Assembly (NCBI GenBank): GCA_963383645.1 | Contig: OY726564.1 | Location: forward strand, 107,081,540-107,145,539 | Length of the DNA stretch: 64,000 nucleotides | Direction of reading: 5' to 3' | Origin: Muscardinus avellanarius | Taxonomy: Eukaryota; Chordata; Mammalia; Rodentia; Gliridae | Made by a program: the position numbers and the translations under genes | Shown: in pieces, positions 1 through 11,489 of the stretch | How positions within the stretch are numbered: position 1 is the first letter of the stretch | Layout of the letters: each line of letters begins with the position of its first letter | Notes under the pieces: generated by a model | Databases searched by the model: none | What the model was told of the DNA's origin: nothing | Seen by the model: only the letters and a program-made list of their open reading frames with translations

Positions 1-646
1 TATCAAAGAGTGCACTGAAAAAGGTGCAGTTACCTGACCAACTGGTTGTAGATATACAGCTGGAATTTGGGATGAAGGTTGGGAAAACAGACACTGAGAG
101 AGGCCCAGTGGTGAGACGTAAAGACAGAGAAGAAGCAGTGAACAGGAGAGCAGTGTCTACAAAATAAGGAGGAAGATTTTAAACCAAGAGGTCAGAGGCA
201 GGAAGAATGAGAAAAGGAAAGCATGAGAGTTGAGCCAAGACTTTCAATATTCTCCTGAACATCACAAGCTTCTCAGTTAAAGTAAGTGCTATCCTGCATG
301 TGTCATAAAAACATGTACTTTAGATATTACCAATGATTTCTGAATAAACATGCCTTTCTTTTCAAATGTTGCTTTAAACATCATCTGTATTTTCAGTTAA
401 ATTTACTTGTTTGTGAGTAAAGTAATGAGAAGTGTGGGTCTAAGTAAGTTTCAAATAAGCTTTGAACCATGGAGCCAATATATCATACATATACAAGCGT
501 AAACAACTGATTTTTACACCTGTACCTTGTCATGTACTTTAAACTTGAAACAAGATTAAAAAGTACTTTTGCCTTACTTAACCTTACCATCCTGATCTAC
601 CTTGAAGATAATAATTCATTAAACCAATTAAAAGAAAAATACTTCA
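1..646. other. intron, no recognised feature
   Basis: AT-rich intronic sequence. I see no exon-like frame with splice signals, no SINE and no microsatellite. The last 12 bases are the 5' target duplication of the next SINE. Confidence 0.6.
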
Positions 647-824
647 GCCGGGCGTGGTGGCGCACACTTGTAATCCCAGCACTTGGGAGGCTGAGACGGG
701 AGGATGGCACAGGTTCGAAGCCAGCCTCAGCTACTTAGTGAGGCCCTGTTTCCAAATGAAGTATAAAATAGGGCTGGGAGTGTAGCCCGGAGGTAGAAAG
801 CCCCTGGGTTCCACCCACACACAC
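647..824 (+). mobile_element. B1-ID dimer SINE
   Basis: Starts gccgggcgtggtggcgcac and ends in an ID part plus (CA)n. It has a perfect 12-bp target duplication aaaaatacttca (635-646 and 825-836). The left part lacks the second cagcaacttagtgag block. Confidence 0.93.
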
Positions 825-836
825 AAAAATACTTCA

Positions 837-1843
837 ACCTCTAAACATAAAACTGTTAGTAGGATCTACTGAAAGCAACTTGCTTTAAAACTAACAAAGG
901 CCCACTTAAACAATAATATTGAAATTTAGTGTCCATATCACAAAGTGTCAGGATATATAAGAATGAAATGAGCTAACCTCAATAAATACCACCAATTAAA
1001 AACATGCTATGGACAGATCAATCGTAAAGCTAAAGGTCAGAAGCAGTGCTATGTTTTAAAGTTATGAGTAGGAAGAAACTACTTTTCCTTCCTTTGTAGC
1101 AGTAAATGGATCCTTACACGTGTACGTGAAAGGATAAGTCTGCTTAGTGGTTCGAGAAGGTCAATTCTCTTTGACAGAGCACGCTCTTGTTCACATGCAC
1201 ACGACAGTACCTTGTAGACAAGGCAACGTTGATTGCCTTGGAAGGGCAAGGAGCAGTATCACCACGCCACACAAGTGAGAAAACCCAGGTATAAATCCAG
1301 CCAGTCATTGGGATTTTAGAAAGCATTTATAATCATACCTAAGCATATCTTTAGATGACAGACTGATGTAATGTCTGTTTCTCACACACAGCATTTTATT
1401 TCCCTTTTATTTACTTACATACATACACACACATACACATACATGCACACCTGGATTACCTTGATTTTCTGCACTGAAAGTTCAAAGAAAAACATTTTTG
1501 CAAATTTCAGTAAGACAATGCAATTTTCCTTGCCATTCATTATGATTGTAAAATAAACTTATTTTGATGCCAATTATCAAAATATCATGAAAAAACAAAT
1601 GTTCTTGGCAAAAAGTTAAAAAATCTACTTGTAATATTCAAATATCACCCACCCTCTTAAGTATATGGCTGCTAAATGCATGCATGACCTAGTACAAAGA
1701 GCAAAAAATTAATTGGAACATGTGAAATAAACTGTAAAACTATGTAAGTTTTTTTCCCAACCCAATATAGAAAACAATAATTTTCTCTATTAGAACAAGA
1801 ACTGACTTTTTTTTTTCATTTATAAAGACTGAACAATATTCAA
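837..1843. other. intron, mostly unique
   Basis: No gene or young repeat. A 22-bp near-perfect hairpin (8-bp stem, 6-base loop) sits at 1219-1240, and an A/C-rich simple stretch at 1415-1450. Confidence 0.5.
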
Positions 1844-2034
1844 GCCAGGCGTGGTGGCGCACGCTTATAATCCCAGTACTTGGGAGGCTGAGACAGGAGG
1901 ATCGTGAAGGTTCAAAGCCAGCCTCCGCTACTTAGTGAGGCTCTCAGCAGTCTAGTGAGACCCTGTTTCCAAATAAAATATTAAAAAGGTCTGGGTAGAA
2001 GGCCCCTGGGTTCCACCCCCCCCCAAAAAAAAAA
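1844..2034 (+). mobile_element. B1-ID dimer SINE
   Basis: Complete left part, shortened ID part, C9 run then A tail. Imperfect target duplication around gaacaatattcaa / gaacatattcaa. Confidence 0.9.
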
Positions 2035-2809
2035 GGATTGAACATATTCAAAAGCTCTTGTTTAGAAATGAGGAACAAAAAAATGGCTAATACAAAGTGA
2101 AAATAAGATAATTTGAGAAACAATCTAAGAAAGATTTAATTTAATTGTAAAGTCAGATTCTCCTTCCAGAAATCTCTTTTCTTATTTAATAAATATGCAT
2201 TCTGGAACTAAAGTGTCTTTCAAAAGCTTGAATAAGATTGAGATAAAAGACGTGCTTTACACGAGAATGATGGTCCTTCAAGATGCAGCACAGGTAAAAA
2301 GCAGTTTGTGAATGATGAACACATGGAAGTCCTGGCATCACCCCAAAGGGCTCTTGTGATTAGACCAGTGGCCTGGCGTCAGATGCACAATGGGTCTACT
2401 AGTATGAAAATCACTGTGTCCTAGAGTGCTCGAACTTAAAGAATCGATGAGTAATTAATCTGCTTTGAAAGACACACTTTGACATAAACTGGTACTGTGC
2501 TACTATTCAACTCTAGTAATGAGCAATCTAGCATTTTTCCAGTTTCAGCAAATACTCTTTAGAAGAGTAAGTTTCTACTGAAGATAAGTGGAAGCCATTA
2601 ATGTAATGAAAAGAAACGTTTAATTTGAGGACAAATATGCTAACGGAACTCAGCTTTAACTTGAGCTAGTGAAGTCCAGAGAGCAGGATTCTTTTATTTT
2701 TATTTTTTGAAGACTTAAAGAAGTTTATTAAAAAGATAGAAATAGAGAAAATAGAGAAAATAGTTACCGCCCCATGCCAAAATGGCATGAGGGGAGGGTG
2801 GCCTGGGCC
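2035..2809. other. intron, no recognised feature
   Basis: AT-rich sequence. No coding exon or clear repeat recognised. Confidence 0.5.
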
Positions 2810-2935
2810 AACTCACCCCCCAGAGCAGGGCTCCAGTTCTGACTGCTATGCCATTGTGTGTGGTCTGGGACAGGTTACTTAATCTTGGTGCGTCTCAAAT
2901 TCTTCATGTAAAACAAAGATATTTCCTCAAAAGCT
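2810..2935 (+). repeat. MIR fragment
   Basis: The run gacaggttacttaatctt...tcttcatgtaaaac matches the MIR core and its flank in sense orientation. Old and diverged. Confidence 0.6.
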
Positions 2936-3254
2936 TTTTGAGTTCTACATTTTGCATTCTTTCTCCATTCAAGCACCTCCCATTTTTCTTCACTTACACT
3001 GCTAGACCATGTAGCATAAATGAGAACCTATATTTCCCCGCTGGGTCAATATAATAGCGGATACCATTACAATTGATTATAAAATCATGCTATAATTTGA
3101 ATGAACAAAACTATCTAAATTTTAAATAAAATATCTACATTTAAAATCCTTCAGTTCTAAAATAAGTAAATAAAACAAACAAAAACATACCATAAATGAC
3201 TTCAAAATTCCTTCTGTATCTACAGTTTGTTTTGTTTTGTTTTGTTTTGTTTCA

Positions 3255-3357
3255 GGTCTGGGGATGGAACCCAGGAGCATTCAACTTCCTAGCTATACCC
3301 CCTGCCCTGTTTTTCTTTTCTTTTCTTTCCTTTCCTTTCCTTTCCTTTCCCTTTCCC

Positions 3358-3432
<75 letters not shown>

Positions 3433-3836
3433 GCCTTCCTGCCTTCCTGCCTTCCTGCCTTCCTTTCTTTCCTACCCTCCCTCCCTTCCTCCCTTCCTTC
3501 CTTCCTTCCTTCTGGTACTGGGGTGGAATCTAGGAGCTTTTCTACCTCCGGCCTATACTCTCAGACCTATTTTATGCTTTATTTGGAAACAGGATCTCAC
3601 TAAGTTGCTGAGAGCCTCACTAAGTAGCTGAGGCTGGCTTCGAACCTGTGAGATCATCCTGTCTCAGCCTCCCAAGCGCAGGGATTACAAGCGTGCGCCA
3701 CCACGCCCGGCTATTCTTTATTTCGAAAAAGGGTCTCACTGAGTTACAGAGGGCCTAAGTAGCTGAAGCTGTCTGTGAACCATGATCCCCTGGTCTCAGC
3801 CTCCCCAGATTACAAGCATGTACCACCACACCCAGC
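3255..3836 (-). mobile_element. SINE split by a second SINE (nest)
   Basis: The outer minus SINE has its ID part at 3255-3308 and its B1 part at 3713-3836. An inner complete minus SINE (3512-3712) plus an expanded pyrimidine tail (3309-3511) sits in the linker. Confidence 0.88.
3309..3511. repeat. polypyrimidine microsatellite (TTTTC/TTTC/TTCC/TGCC)n
   Basis: About 200 bp of pure pyrimidine apart from a few G. Blocks: (TTTCC)n, (TTTC) about 18 units, (CTGCCTTC)n, (TTCC)n. It sits where the A tail of the inner SINE should be, so it probably grew from that tail. Confidence 0.95.
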
Positions 3837-4111
3837 TTTACAGTTCTTTAATTCTATATTATTATAAGTAAAGATGACGCATATTTTAAACTTTAAAATA
3901 AATTCTTTCAAGTCTTCAAGCATCTTTAATACTATGCTAATAAGAAGCTAAATAAGGATATAGTAAAAGTGACCTAAAAGAAAAGTTTATTTTGCTCTAA
4001 AATTTATAGTAATTTGCTATATTTAAGCAAAATAGTAGATATTATTCCTGACCTAGAAACTATACAATACCACAGTATCATGTTATCAGAATTTATTAAA
4101 GTTGCTACCAC

Positions 4112-4149
4112 ATGTATGTATGTATGTATGTATGTATGTATGTATGTAT
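4112..4149. repeat. (TATG)n microsatellite
   Basis: About nine TATG units, just before the T-rich end of a minus SINE. Confidence 0.95.
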
Positions 4150-4348
4150 TTATTTTTGTTGCACTGGGGTGGAACCCAGAGGCTTTCTACCTCCAGACTA
4201 TACTCCCAGACCTATTTTATACTTTATTTGGAAACAGGGTCTCACTAAGTTGCTGAGAGCCTCACTAAGTAGCTGAGGCTGGCTTCGAACCTGTGCGATC
4301 CTCCTGTCTCAGCCTCCCAAGCGTGGGGATTACAAGCGTGCGCCACCA
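4150..4348 (-). mobile_element. B1-ID dimer SINE
   Basis: Full structure on the minus strand: ID part, linker, B1 part ending gtgcgccaccaca. Confidence 0.92.
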
Positions 4349-4406
4349 CATTTAGATTAGAACTTTTTCTAAGACAATTAAATTTAACCTAAGGCAATGA
4401 TATTTA

Positions 4407-4590
4407 TTTATTTTTTTTATTTTTTTTGGTACTGGTGATGGAAACCAGGGGCATTCTACCTCCAAGCTACACCCCCAGCCCTATTTTTCATTCTCTATTT
4501 TGAAACAGGGTCTCACTAAGTTGCAGAGGGTCTCACTAAATATTAGCTGAAGCTGGCTGTGAACCTGTGATCCTCCTGTTTTCGCCTCCC
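4407..4590 (-). mobile_element. B1-ID dimer SINE, 5'-truncated
   Basis: ID part and most of the B1 part; the 5' end stops at cgcctccca. Target duplication ggcaatgatattta at 4393-4406 and 4592-4605. Confidence 0.88.
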
Positions 4591-4619
4591 AGGCAATGAT
4601 ATTTAAAATAATTTTCAAG

Positions 4620-4838
4620 TGCCGGGCGTGGTGGCACACACTTGTAATCCCCACGCTTGGGAGGCAGAGACAGAAGGATCGTGCAGGTTCAAAGCCAGCC
4701 GCGTGCGCTGGCTTAAGAGACCCTGTTTCCAAATAAAATATAAAATAGGTCTGGGAGTGTAGCCCGAAAGTAGAAGGGTTTCCAGGAACCCCAGTACCAC
4801 CAAAAAAATAAAAAATAAAAAAATAAATAATAATAATT
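4620..4838 (+). mobile_element. B1-ID SINE, shortened (type C) subfamily
   Basis: Has the type C signature gctggcttaagagaccctg and ggtttccaggaacccc, then an A-rich tail. Confidence 0.92.
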
Positions 4839-4859
4839 TTCAGATGTTTTCTTCTTACG

Positions 4860-4992
4860 TGTGTGTGCAGTGCTAGGAAAGGAACCCAGGGGCCTTCTAC
4901 CTCCGGGCTACATCCCCAGACCTATTTTATTTTTTATTTGGAAACAGAGTGTAAGTATTGGGATTACAAGCATGTGCCACCATGCCTGGCTC
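4860..4992 (-). mobile_element. B1-ID SINE, internally deleted
   Basis: ID part joined by a deletion to the last part of B1 (gtattgggattacaagcatg). Confidence 0.8.
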
Positions 4993-5040
4993 TGAGATAT
5001 TTTCTTTAATAGAATATCAAAAGCCTTGCTTTGAGAATCC

Positions 5041-5262
5041 TTATTTATTTATTTATTTATTTATTTATGATACTGGGAATTGAATTCAGGAGCAGTCTAC
5101 CTCTGAGTTATACCCCCAGCCCTTTTTAAATTTTTATTTTGAAAAAGGGTCTAGTTAGGTTGATGAGAGTCTCACTACTTATTGAGGCTGTCCTCAAACT
5201 TGTGATCCTCCTGTCTCAGCCTCCCAAGTACTAGAATTATAAGTGAGCACCACCTCAGCTAT
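5041..5262 (-). mobile_element. B1-ID SINE with (TTTA)n tail
   Basis: (TTTA)7 at 5040-5068, then a diverged minus-strand dimer. Confidence 0.85.
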
Positions 5263-5334
5263 CCTTAACTTTTTAACTCAGTAGATTAATAGCAAAGATT
5301 TCAAAACTGTTTAGACAAATCATAAATACTTTTG

Positions 5335-5458
5335 TTCAATTTATTTATTTTGGACAGGGTCTGGCTATGTTGCCCAAGCTGGCCTTGAACTTGTGATCCT
5401 CCTGCCTCAGCCTCCAGAGTAGCTGGGATTATAAGTGTGTGCCAATGTGTACAGCCCA
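5335..5458 (-). mobile_element. B1-like 7SL monomer
   Basis: gacagggtctggctatgttg...ctccagagtagctgggatta lacks an ID part and resembles a B1/Alu-type monomer on the minus strand. Confidence 0.75.
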
Positions 5459-5502
5459 TAAATATGTTTAGACCAAATAATATCATAAATATTATCTGCT
5501 TA

Positions 5503-5726
5503 ACTTTTTTTTTTTTTTTTTTTTTTTGCGGGCCTGGGGATGGAACCCAGGGGCATTTGACCTCTGAGCTACGTCCCCTGCCCTATTTTTTATTCTTTAT
5601 TTTGAAACTGGGATTCACTGAGTTGCAGGGGGCCTCACTAAGTAGCTGAGTCTGTCCGCGAACCGCCATCCTCCGGTCTCAGCCTCCCGAATGCTGGGAT
5701 TACAAGCGTGCGCCACCACGCCTGGC
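5503..5726 (-). mobile_element. B1-ID dimer SINE (type D)
   Basis: T23 tail, gcgggcctggggatggaacc start typical of type D, full B1 part. Confidence 0.92.
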
Positions 5727-6152
5727 TTTTAACTTTTTGATTATTCAAAAGAAGTTAATTTTGTCCCTTAGTGGTTTTTTAAGGCAAACTGGGAAGTAGA
5801 GAAGGACTATTGACTCATTTTGGTCTACAATGAGTGGTAAAAACAAACAATAGTTATATGATGGGGTAAACCATCCATATACTATAAAGTATTCTCTAAC
5901 TGAAAAACATTCTTAAATGTAAATACTTATCTACAAGAGCTCCCTGATAGGCTCCTGTCCGCGAAGACGACGCTTTACCTTTCTGATATCCTCAGGCCTA
6001 CACACGTCCCCAAACGATCCTCCCGTACATCCTTTCTGCCACACAGACCATGGTCCCTGAATGCAGGATTTATACCTTTGTAGCCCTCAGAGTCTAGCAT
6101 ATTCGCACATTACTCAATAAATAACAAACTACTGTCAGCAAATGAAAGAAAT
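5727..6152. other. intron; possible old L2/MIR remnant
   Basis: No exon. The stretch near 6075-6125 (gagtctagcatattcgcaca then ctcaataaataac) resembles L2/MIR 3' ends, with low certainty. Confidence 0.35.
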
Positions 6153-6357
6153 CAGCCGAGCAAAGTGGCGAACACCTGTAATCCCAGTATTTGGGAAGCT
6201 GACAGGAGGATCGCAGGTTCGAAGCCAGCCTCAGCTACTTAGTGAGACTCTCTGTAACTTAGTGAGACCCTATTTCCAAATAAAAAATAAAACAGGGCTG
6301 GGGATATAACCTGGAAGTAGAAAGTCCCTGGGTTTGACTCCCAATACCATGAAAGGA
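6153..6357 (+). mobile_element. B1-ID dimer SINE
   Basis: Diverged start agccgagcaaagtggcg, full dimer; the tail passes into a purine microsatellite. Confidence 0.9.
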
Positions 6358-6442
6358 AAAAAAAGGAAGGAAGGAAGGAAGGAAGGGAGGGAAGAAGAGA
6401 GAGAGGGGAGAGAGAGGGAGGGAGGGAGGGAGGGAAGGAGGA
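6358..6442. repeat. (GGAA/GGGA)n purine tract at SINE tail
   Basis: Pure purine run of about 80 bp following the A tail of the SINE. Confidence 0.93.
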
Positions 6443-7299
6443 GTCTGGTATCCTCTTTGAAGTAATACAACTCTTTAGAGTTCCATTTGTTCATTTACAA
6501 TTTTCCTGAAGTGAAACTGGAGTGATAGCAGAAAGAATCAATTGTGTGGTGTTTTGTTTTTCACGAATAGCTGTTTCATAATTTTTGGCAATCCACTTAT
6601 CTTACAAATAAAATTTGTCATAGTAACAAACAAAATTCAGATTCCATTTACCAACAGGACCAAAAAACAGGACTTTTTCATCCCGTGGCTTAGATTTACA
6701 AGTCTTTTGAACAGTTTTCATTATTACTAATGTCTTTCACACTTTGAATTTTTTTTTTGCTTTTCCCTGTATTAGAAAATGGAAATTATTTATAAAATGT
6801 CAACTCCATAAAGAAGTCAGGAAAGCTATATATTGGAATTATAAATTTTAACAGAGACATCATCTCAGTGAAACACTAAAAAATAAAAATTTTCACTGTA
6901 GACAAAAATGGTATCATCACTTGTAGGGATGGACACACAGCTCAGATGCAGAATGCCCCTGGGTTCAATCCCCCGTAGCAGGAAAAAAAAAGTCATAAAA
7001 ACCAGAGTTGTAAGGGAGCAATGATATATAGTAAGAAAGATCTTCCAACATATTAATTTACTGGTAAGTATGACCATTTTTTCACAGGTGTTTTATATTA
7101 AAAATAGTCTGTTTGCAAATCTACTGAAAAAATAATATGTCTAGTCACAACATAGTAAAGGTTCATATAATTTTGTTGCTAGTTATCTACTATAGTAAAT
7201 GAGTGCAAAATTAAGTAACTTCATTTCTTGAGCTTTGAAAGAGCTCTAACTCTAAAGCTTTGGTAATATAAATGACATTAAAAGCTACTTTCTCAACCA
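6443..7299. other. intron with an ID-like fragment
   Basis: Mostly unique AT-rich sequence. At 6921-6990 (+) an ID-like fragment: tagggatggacacacagctc then gaatgcccctgggttcaatc. Confidence 0.5.
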
Positions 7300-7385
7300 A
7301 GTGCTTTGTGCATGTATGTCACTGTCAACATGATTTACATTTTGATGTGAGATTATAATGCACCATTAAAAGCATATTTTTAAAA
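7300..7385 (+). mobile_element. L1 3' end fragment
   Basis: Resembles the L1 3' end at 61570-61640: same order of catgtatgtcactgtcaaca, gatgtgagattataatgcac and an A-rich tail. Confidence 0.6.
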
Positions 7386-7398
7386 AGCTACTTTTCAA

Positions 7399-7612
7399 GC
7401 TGGGCGTAGTGGCGCACGCTTGTAATCCTCGTGCATGGGAGGCTGAGACAGGAGGATTGCACAGGTTCAAAGCCAGCCTCAGCTACTTAGTGAGGTTCTC
7501 TGCAACTTAGTGAGACCCGGTTTCCAAATAAAATATAAAATAGGTCTGGGAGTATAGCCCAGAGGCAGAAAGCCTCTGAGTTCCACTTCCAGTACCACCA
7601 AAAAATAAAAAA
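7399..7612 (+). mobile_element. B1-ID dimer SINE (type B)
   Basis: Full dimer with aggtctgggagtatagccc. Target duplication aaaagctacttttca on both sides. Confidence 0.93.
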
Positions 7613-7666
7613 ATAAAAAGCTACTTTTCATATTACATTGTTCCAGAGAGTAAAAAATAGTTCATA

Positions 7667-8085
7667 GCTGAGTATGGTGGCGCACGCCTGTAATCCCAGT
7701 ACTTGGAAGGCTGAGAGAAGAGGATCGCAGGTTCGAGGACAGCCTCAGCAAGTAGTGAGACTCTCATCAACCTAGCAAGATCCTGTTTAAAAATAAAAAT
7801 AAGCCGGGCATGGTGGTGGAAGCTTGTAATCGCAGTATTTGGGAGGCTAAGACCAGAGGATCGTGGTTCATGGACAGCCTCAGCTACTTAGTGATGCCCT
7901 CCACAACTCAGTGAGACCCTGTTTCAAAATAAAGAATAAAAAATAGGGCAGGAGGTGTAGCTCAGAGGTCGAATGCCCCTGGGTTCCATCCCCAAACCCG
8001 CAAAAAAATAAAAATAAAAATAAAAATAAAATAGGGCTGGAGGTACAGAATGTTCCTGGCTTAATTCCCAGTACCAGAAAAAGGG
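7667..8085 (+). mobile_element. SINE split by a second SINE (nest)
   Basis: Outer B1 part 7667-7801 and ID part 8031-8085. A complete type D SINE (7803-8029, ending aaacccgc plus A-rich) is inserted in the linker. Confidence 0.88.
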
Positions 8086-8119
8086 AAAAAAAAAAAAAAA
8101 GTGCCTAACAATATGTTTG

Positions 8120-8316
8120 TATGGGGGAGGGATTAAACCTAGGAACATTTTACCTCTGAGCTATAATCCTAGCTCTACTTTATTTTTACTTTGGAACAGC
8201 ATCTTGCTAGGTTGATGAGAGTGTCACTACATGCTAGGGCTGTCCTCCAAACTGGAATCCTCTTGTCTCAGCCTCCCCAGTACTGGGATTAAAGGTATGC
8301 ACCACCACACCCGCTA
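8120..8316 (-). mobile_element. B1-ID dimer SINE, diverged
   Basis: ID part then B1 part ending aaaggtatgcaccaccacac. Confidence 0.85.
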
Positions 8317-9127
8317 ACAATCTTCTTTATAACACACTGCCAATCTTGGAAAATACTCGATCTCATCCTTAAATTTTAGTCATCACCCAAACGTTTCTTT
8401 TTCACGATTGTACTGTCCTACTCCCACCCTACCTCAAATATCTGCACCGCACCAAACAGCAGACCGAAAAGCCACTGAGTGCCTCAAGACCTAGATCTTC
8501 CTAACACATTTCTCAAAGGTCTACTGCGGAAGTTAAGAGTGGAGGGAAGAGAACTAATACAAAAATTCTACGGGATTCATATTATGAGTTCTATGAAATT
8601 ACTTAAGTAAACTTAGAACGAAGTCAGTAAACCCAACCTTAAATTTGTTACTTAGTATTTTTGAATCTATGACAAATAGAAAATGAACACCACGGAAACT
8701 AAAGGATTAGAGTATCATTCACAGATACTGGCAATGAAGACCTTACTGAACTATCAGAGCAAAAATCAATATAGAAATCACCCTCGCAACTGGATTACAA
8801 CACTGACCTTTCAAAGATATCTGAAGGTAAATATAAAATGTCACATCAGTGACAAAAATGTGTAACAGAGATTTTCTAACTTTGAATTCAAAGACTCTTG
8901 GAGAAATATAGCATGCCTCTACAAATTACTGAAAAAATTAAGAAAGAAAGTAAGTAGTACAGTAGAAAGGAAGAAAGCTTCTTTAAAATCCCAAATTTCA
9001 ATAAATTCTTATTTGAAGAAACCTTCCTTGCTCTATCCCGTGGAAATAATCCAAAAAGAATATTCACACATTAGTAATATTTGGTGTGTGTATTATACAC
9101 ACACATATTTCACCCTCAATAGGGTTG
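8317..9127. other. intron, no recognised feature
   Basis: AT-rich. A short open frame at 8683-8865 has no splice-site support. Confidence 0.5.
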
Positions 9128-9260
9128 TGCCCCCAACCCTATGTTATTTTTTACTTGGAAACAGGGTTTTGGCCAGGTTTCTGAGAGCTTTGCTAAGTTG
9201 CTGAGGCTGGTCTCACACCAGCCATCCTCCTGCCTCAGCTTCCCAAGTACTGGACTTACT
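9128..9260 (-). mobile_element. B1-ID SINE, truncated
   Basis: Only the linker and B1 part are clear (tggaaacagggttttggcca to tcccaagtactgga). Confidence 0.75.
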
Positions 9261-9637
9261 ATTCTCATATTTTTAAATTTTGTCTTAAAAAAACGTAATT
9301 TATAATTTAGCATTCTTAAGTTATGAAGGGGTGTTCATACAATGAAAAACCAATGTGTAATTGCACATACAGGAAGTAAGGGTTTCACTTATAACTGCTT
9401 GACTATTTTAAAACTAAATCATAGGTTAGTGTCACATATAAATATAGAACATTACTAAATTTGGTGATGTGTGGCACACTACCAAAAATATAAATCTGAG
9501 GTTCAAACTGCTAACTTAAAATAGTAGTCAATAAAAAGTTCTAATGGTTCTTTTTCCCATATTTAGTGGGTTTCAAGGAAGCTAAACACTGGGTAGAGAC
9601 TACTAAGGCACGGATAGAGTCTACAAGAGGCTAATTT
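9261..9637. other. intron, no recognised feature
   Basis: AT-rich unique sequence. Confidence 0.5.
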
Positions 9638-9828
9638 ATGCTGAGTGTGGTGGTGCACGCTTGTAATCCCAGTACTTGGGAGACTGAGACAGGAGGATCA
9701 TAGGTTTGTGGCCAGCCTCAGCTACTTAGTGAGGCCCTTTTTCAAAATAAAAAATAAAAATAGGTCTGGGGGTGTATATCAGAGGTAGAATGTCCCTGTG
9801 TTAAATCCTCAATATTAGGGGAAAAAAA
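9638..9828 (+). mobile_element. B1-ID dimer SINE
   Basis: Full left part; diverged ID part ending ttaaatcctcaatattag. Confidence 0.87.
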
Positions 9829-9951
9829 GGAAACTTATAATCATATGTAATTAAGCATATATCAAAATGATATGTCATTTTATATAGTCAAAGCTCATAT
9901 GTAACTGACCTACATCTTAATAGGAGAAGTTTTCTTTAAAATATAATTCTA

Positions 9952-10147
9952 CACTTGTAATCCCCGCACTTGGGAGGCGGAGACAGGAAGATTGTGCAGG
10001 TTGGAAGCCAGCCACACTGGCTTAAGAGACCCTGTTTCTAAATTTAAAAAATGTAAAAATAGGTCTGGGAGTGTAGCCTGGAGGTAGAAGGGTTCCATCC
10101 CCAGTACCACCAAAAAAAAAAAAAAAAAAAAGAAAAAGAAAAAGAAA
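9952..10147 (+). mobile_element. B1-ID SINE, type C, 5'-truncated
   Basis: Begins at cacttgtaatccccgcac, has the type C junction ctggcttaagagaccctg and an A19 tail with AAAAAG units. Confidence 0.88.
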
Positions 10148-10582
10148 TTCTTAGAATGTGAGAAGAGTGCAGAATCATTCAACACCCCAGGAAAATCTCA
10201 GCCTTTCTGATTCAGCTGAGCAATTCATACCTACTCACAAGGTTAAAATTTCATTCTTTTACATGAATAAGCCTCAGAGCTGCCAGAAAGCCAAAGGATG
10301 AGATGCCATGTAAACATACAGTCAGATGTTCCCCAAGTTGGTAGACATGTGAAAATATTGCTGTTTTTTTTTTTTTAAATAGGAAACTTGTGTTAAAATG
10401 AGAAAAATCATTTTGTAAATAAGATCAGTTAATTCACTGTTAGGCTGGTCTAACAATTTTGCTAAAATGCCACTAAACCCATAAAATATTTTCTTGTCCC
10501 AACCTAGCGAAGTCTATTAGACTATCTGCTGCTACTACCGTCCACACGACTCAACAGGAGACACCATCACAGGGGGAATTAC
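10148..10582. other. intron, no repeat recognised
   Basis: Immediate downstream intron of the 10583-10740 exon; contains a T12 run. Confidence 0.5.
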
Positions 10583-10740
10583 TTCTCGTCCATGCGGCTC
10601 CTCATCTTCTTCAGCTTCTGCATGATGCTGCTCGTCTCGCTGCTGGAGACCGAAATGGGAGAAGGACTGCGCGTCTCCACGTCTGTCGGCCCGGGGCTCG
10701 CTGCGTTGCTGTCCTTTGTAGCGTCGTCGCTGGGAGAGTC
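10583..10740 (-). CDS. CEP350: CEP350 coding exon (3'-most in window)
   Basis: A 158-nt exon, acceptor cctgtttgttgcag, donor GAA|gtaatt. It reads DSPSDDATKDSNAASPGPT, then DVETRSPSPISVSSSETSSI, then MQKLKKMRSRMDE with a split Lys codon. The frame meets an in-frame TAA three bases into the intron, so an unspliced reading would look like a C-terminus. The donor and family knowledge show that it continues into an exon below position 1. It is more GC-rich and CpG-rich than its neighbours. Confidence 0.94.
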
Positions 10741-11281
10741 CTGCAACAAACAGGAGCAACCTCTCACTGAGCTTCAAGGGAATCGTGACGAGATCAGAAA
10801 CACTGTCAACTCAAACAACGTTTACAGTAAGAGGTCAAAGTAAGATAGGATTACTCAAGGGGAAAATAAATCACACACTAAACATCGTTAAAATAGCAAA
10901 TCTTATAAGAGAGACAGACTGAAAGACACTGACTATGTGGTTCATAATGATTAAAAAAAGAAAAACTCAAAGAACTCCAAGGGATAAAAAATACTTATGC
11001 CATTAGTAACCTAGTATCTAAATGTCCTGGATTTTTAAAGTTGAATCACTCAAAAGGTACACAAAATCAGACACTATAACTATGAAACATGTATGTACAG
11101 ACACAAGAATAGACAGAAGACATAAAACTTTTGTTAAATATACTGGAGACAGTTTTTCCTTTAAATATTCCTTATGAAAATTATATTTTCACAAATTAAA
11201 AAAGGTTATAGTGAACAAGAAATCAAACTAATTGCTTAGTATACCTTTCCCATAAATAGTCATTTATACTCCTGAGCATTC
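10741..11281. other. intron, no repeat recognised
   Basis: Upstream intron of the 10583-10740 exon, with a pyrimidine-rich acceptor at its start. Confidence 0.5.
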
Positions 11282-11447
11282 TAGCTCTGAGCTACACCCC
11301 CAGCCCTATTTTATTTTTTATTTTGAAACAGTCTCACTAAATTGAGGAGTGTCTCACTAAATTGCTGAGGCTGGCTGCAAACTACGATTCTCCTCTGTCA
11401 ACCTTCTAAGTACTGGGATCATATGCATGTGCCAGCACACCTAGCTT
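11282..11447 (-). mobile_element. B1-ID SINE, 3' part missing
   Basis: Starts inside the ID part (gctctgagctacacccccag) and runs to the B1 5' end. Confidence 0.82.
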
Positions 11448-11489
11448 ACTCGAAACTTTTTAGGAGATTGGGGTGTAGAAATAATCATT

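Noticed and set aside
1136..1330. Possible CEP350 exon or structured RNA
   Set aside because: Short AG...GT pairs exist but no frame matches CEP350 and no known RNA class fits; only the hairpin is reported.
3196..3603. 135-codon frame rich in Phe/Leu/Ser
   Set aside because: Created by the pyrimidine microsatellite and SINE sequence; no coding signal.
10570..10583. Stop codon right after MRSRMDEK, suggesting the CEP350 C-terminus
   Set aside because: A donor (GAA|gtaatt) precedes the stop; the family protein continues far beyond this point and the CAP-Gly domain is still missing.
10592..10843. 83-codon plus-strand frame
   Set aside because: It is the reverse-strand shadow of the CEP350 exon 10583-10740.
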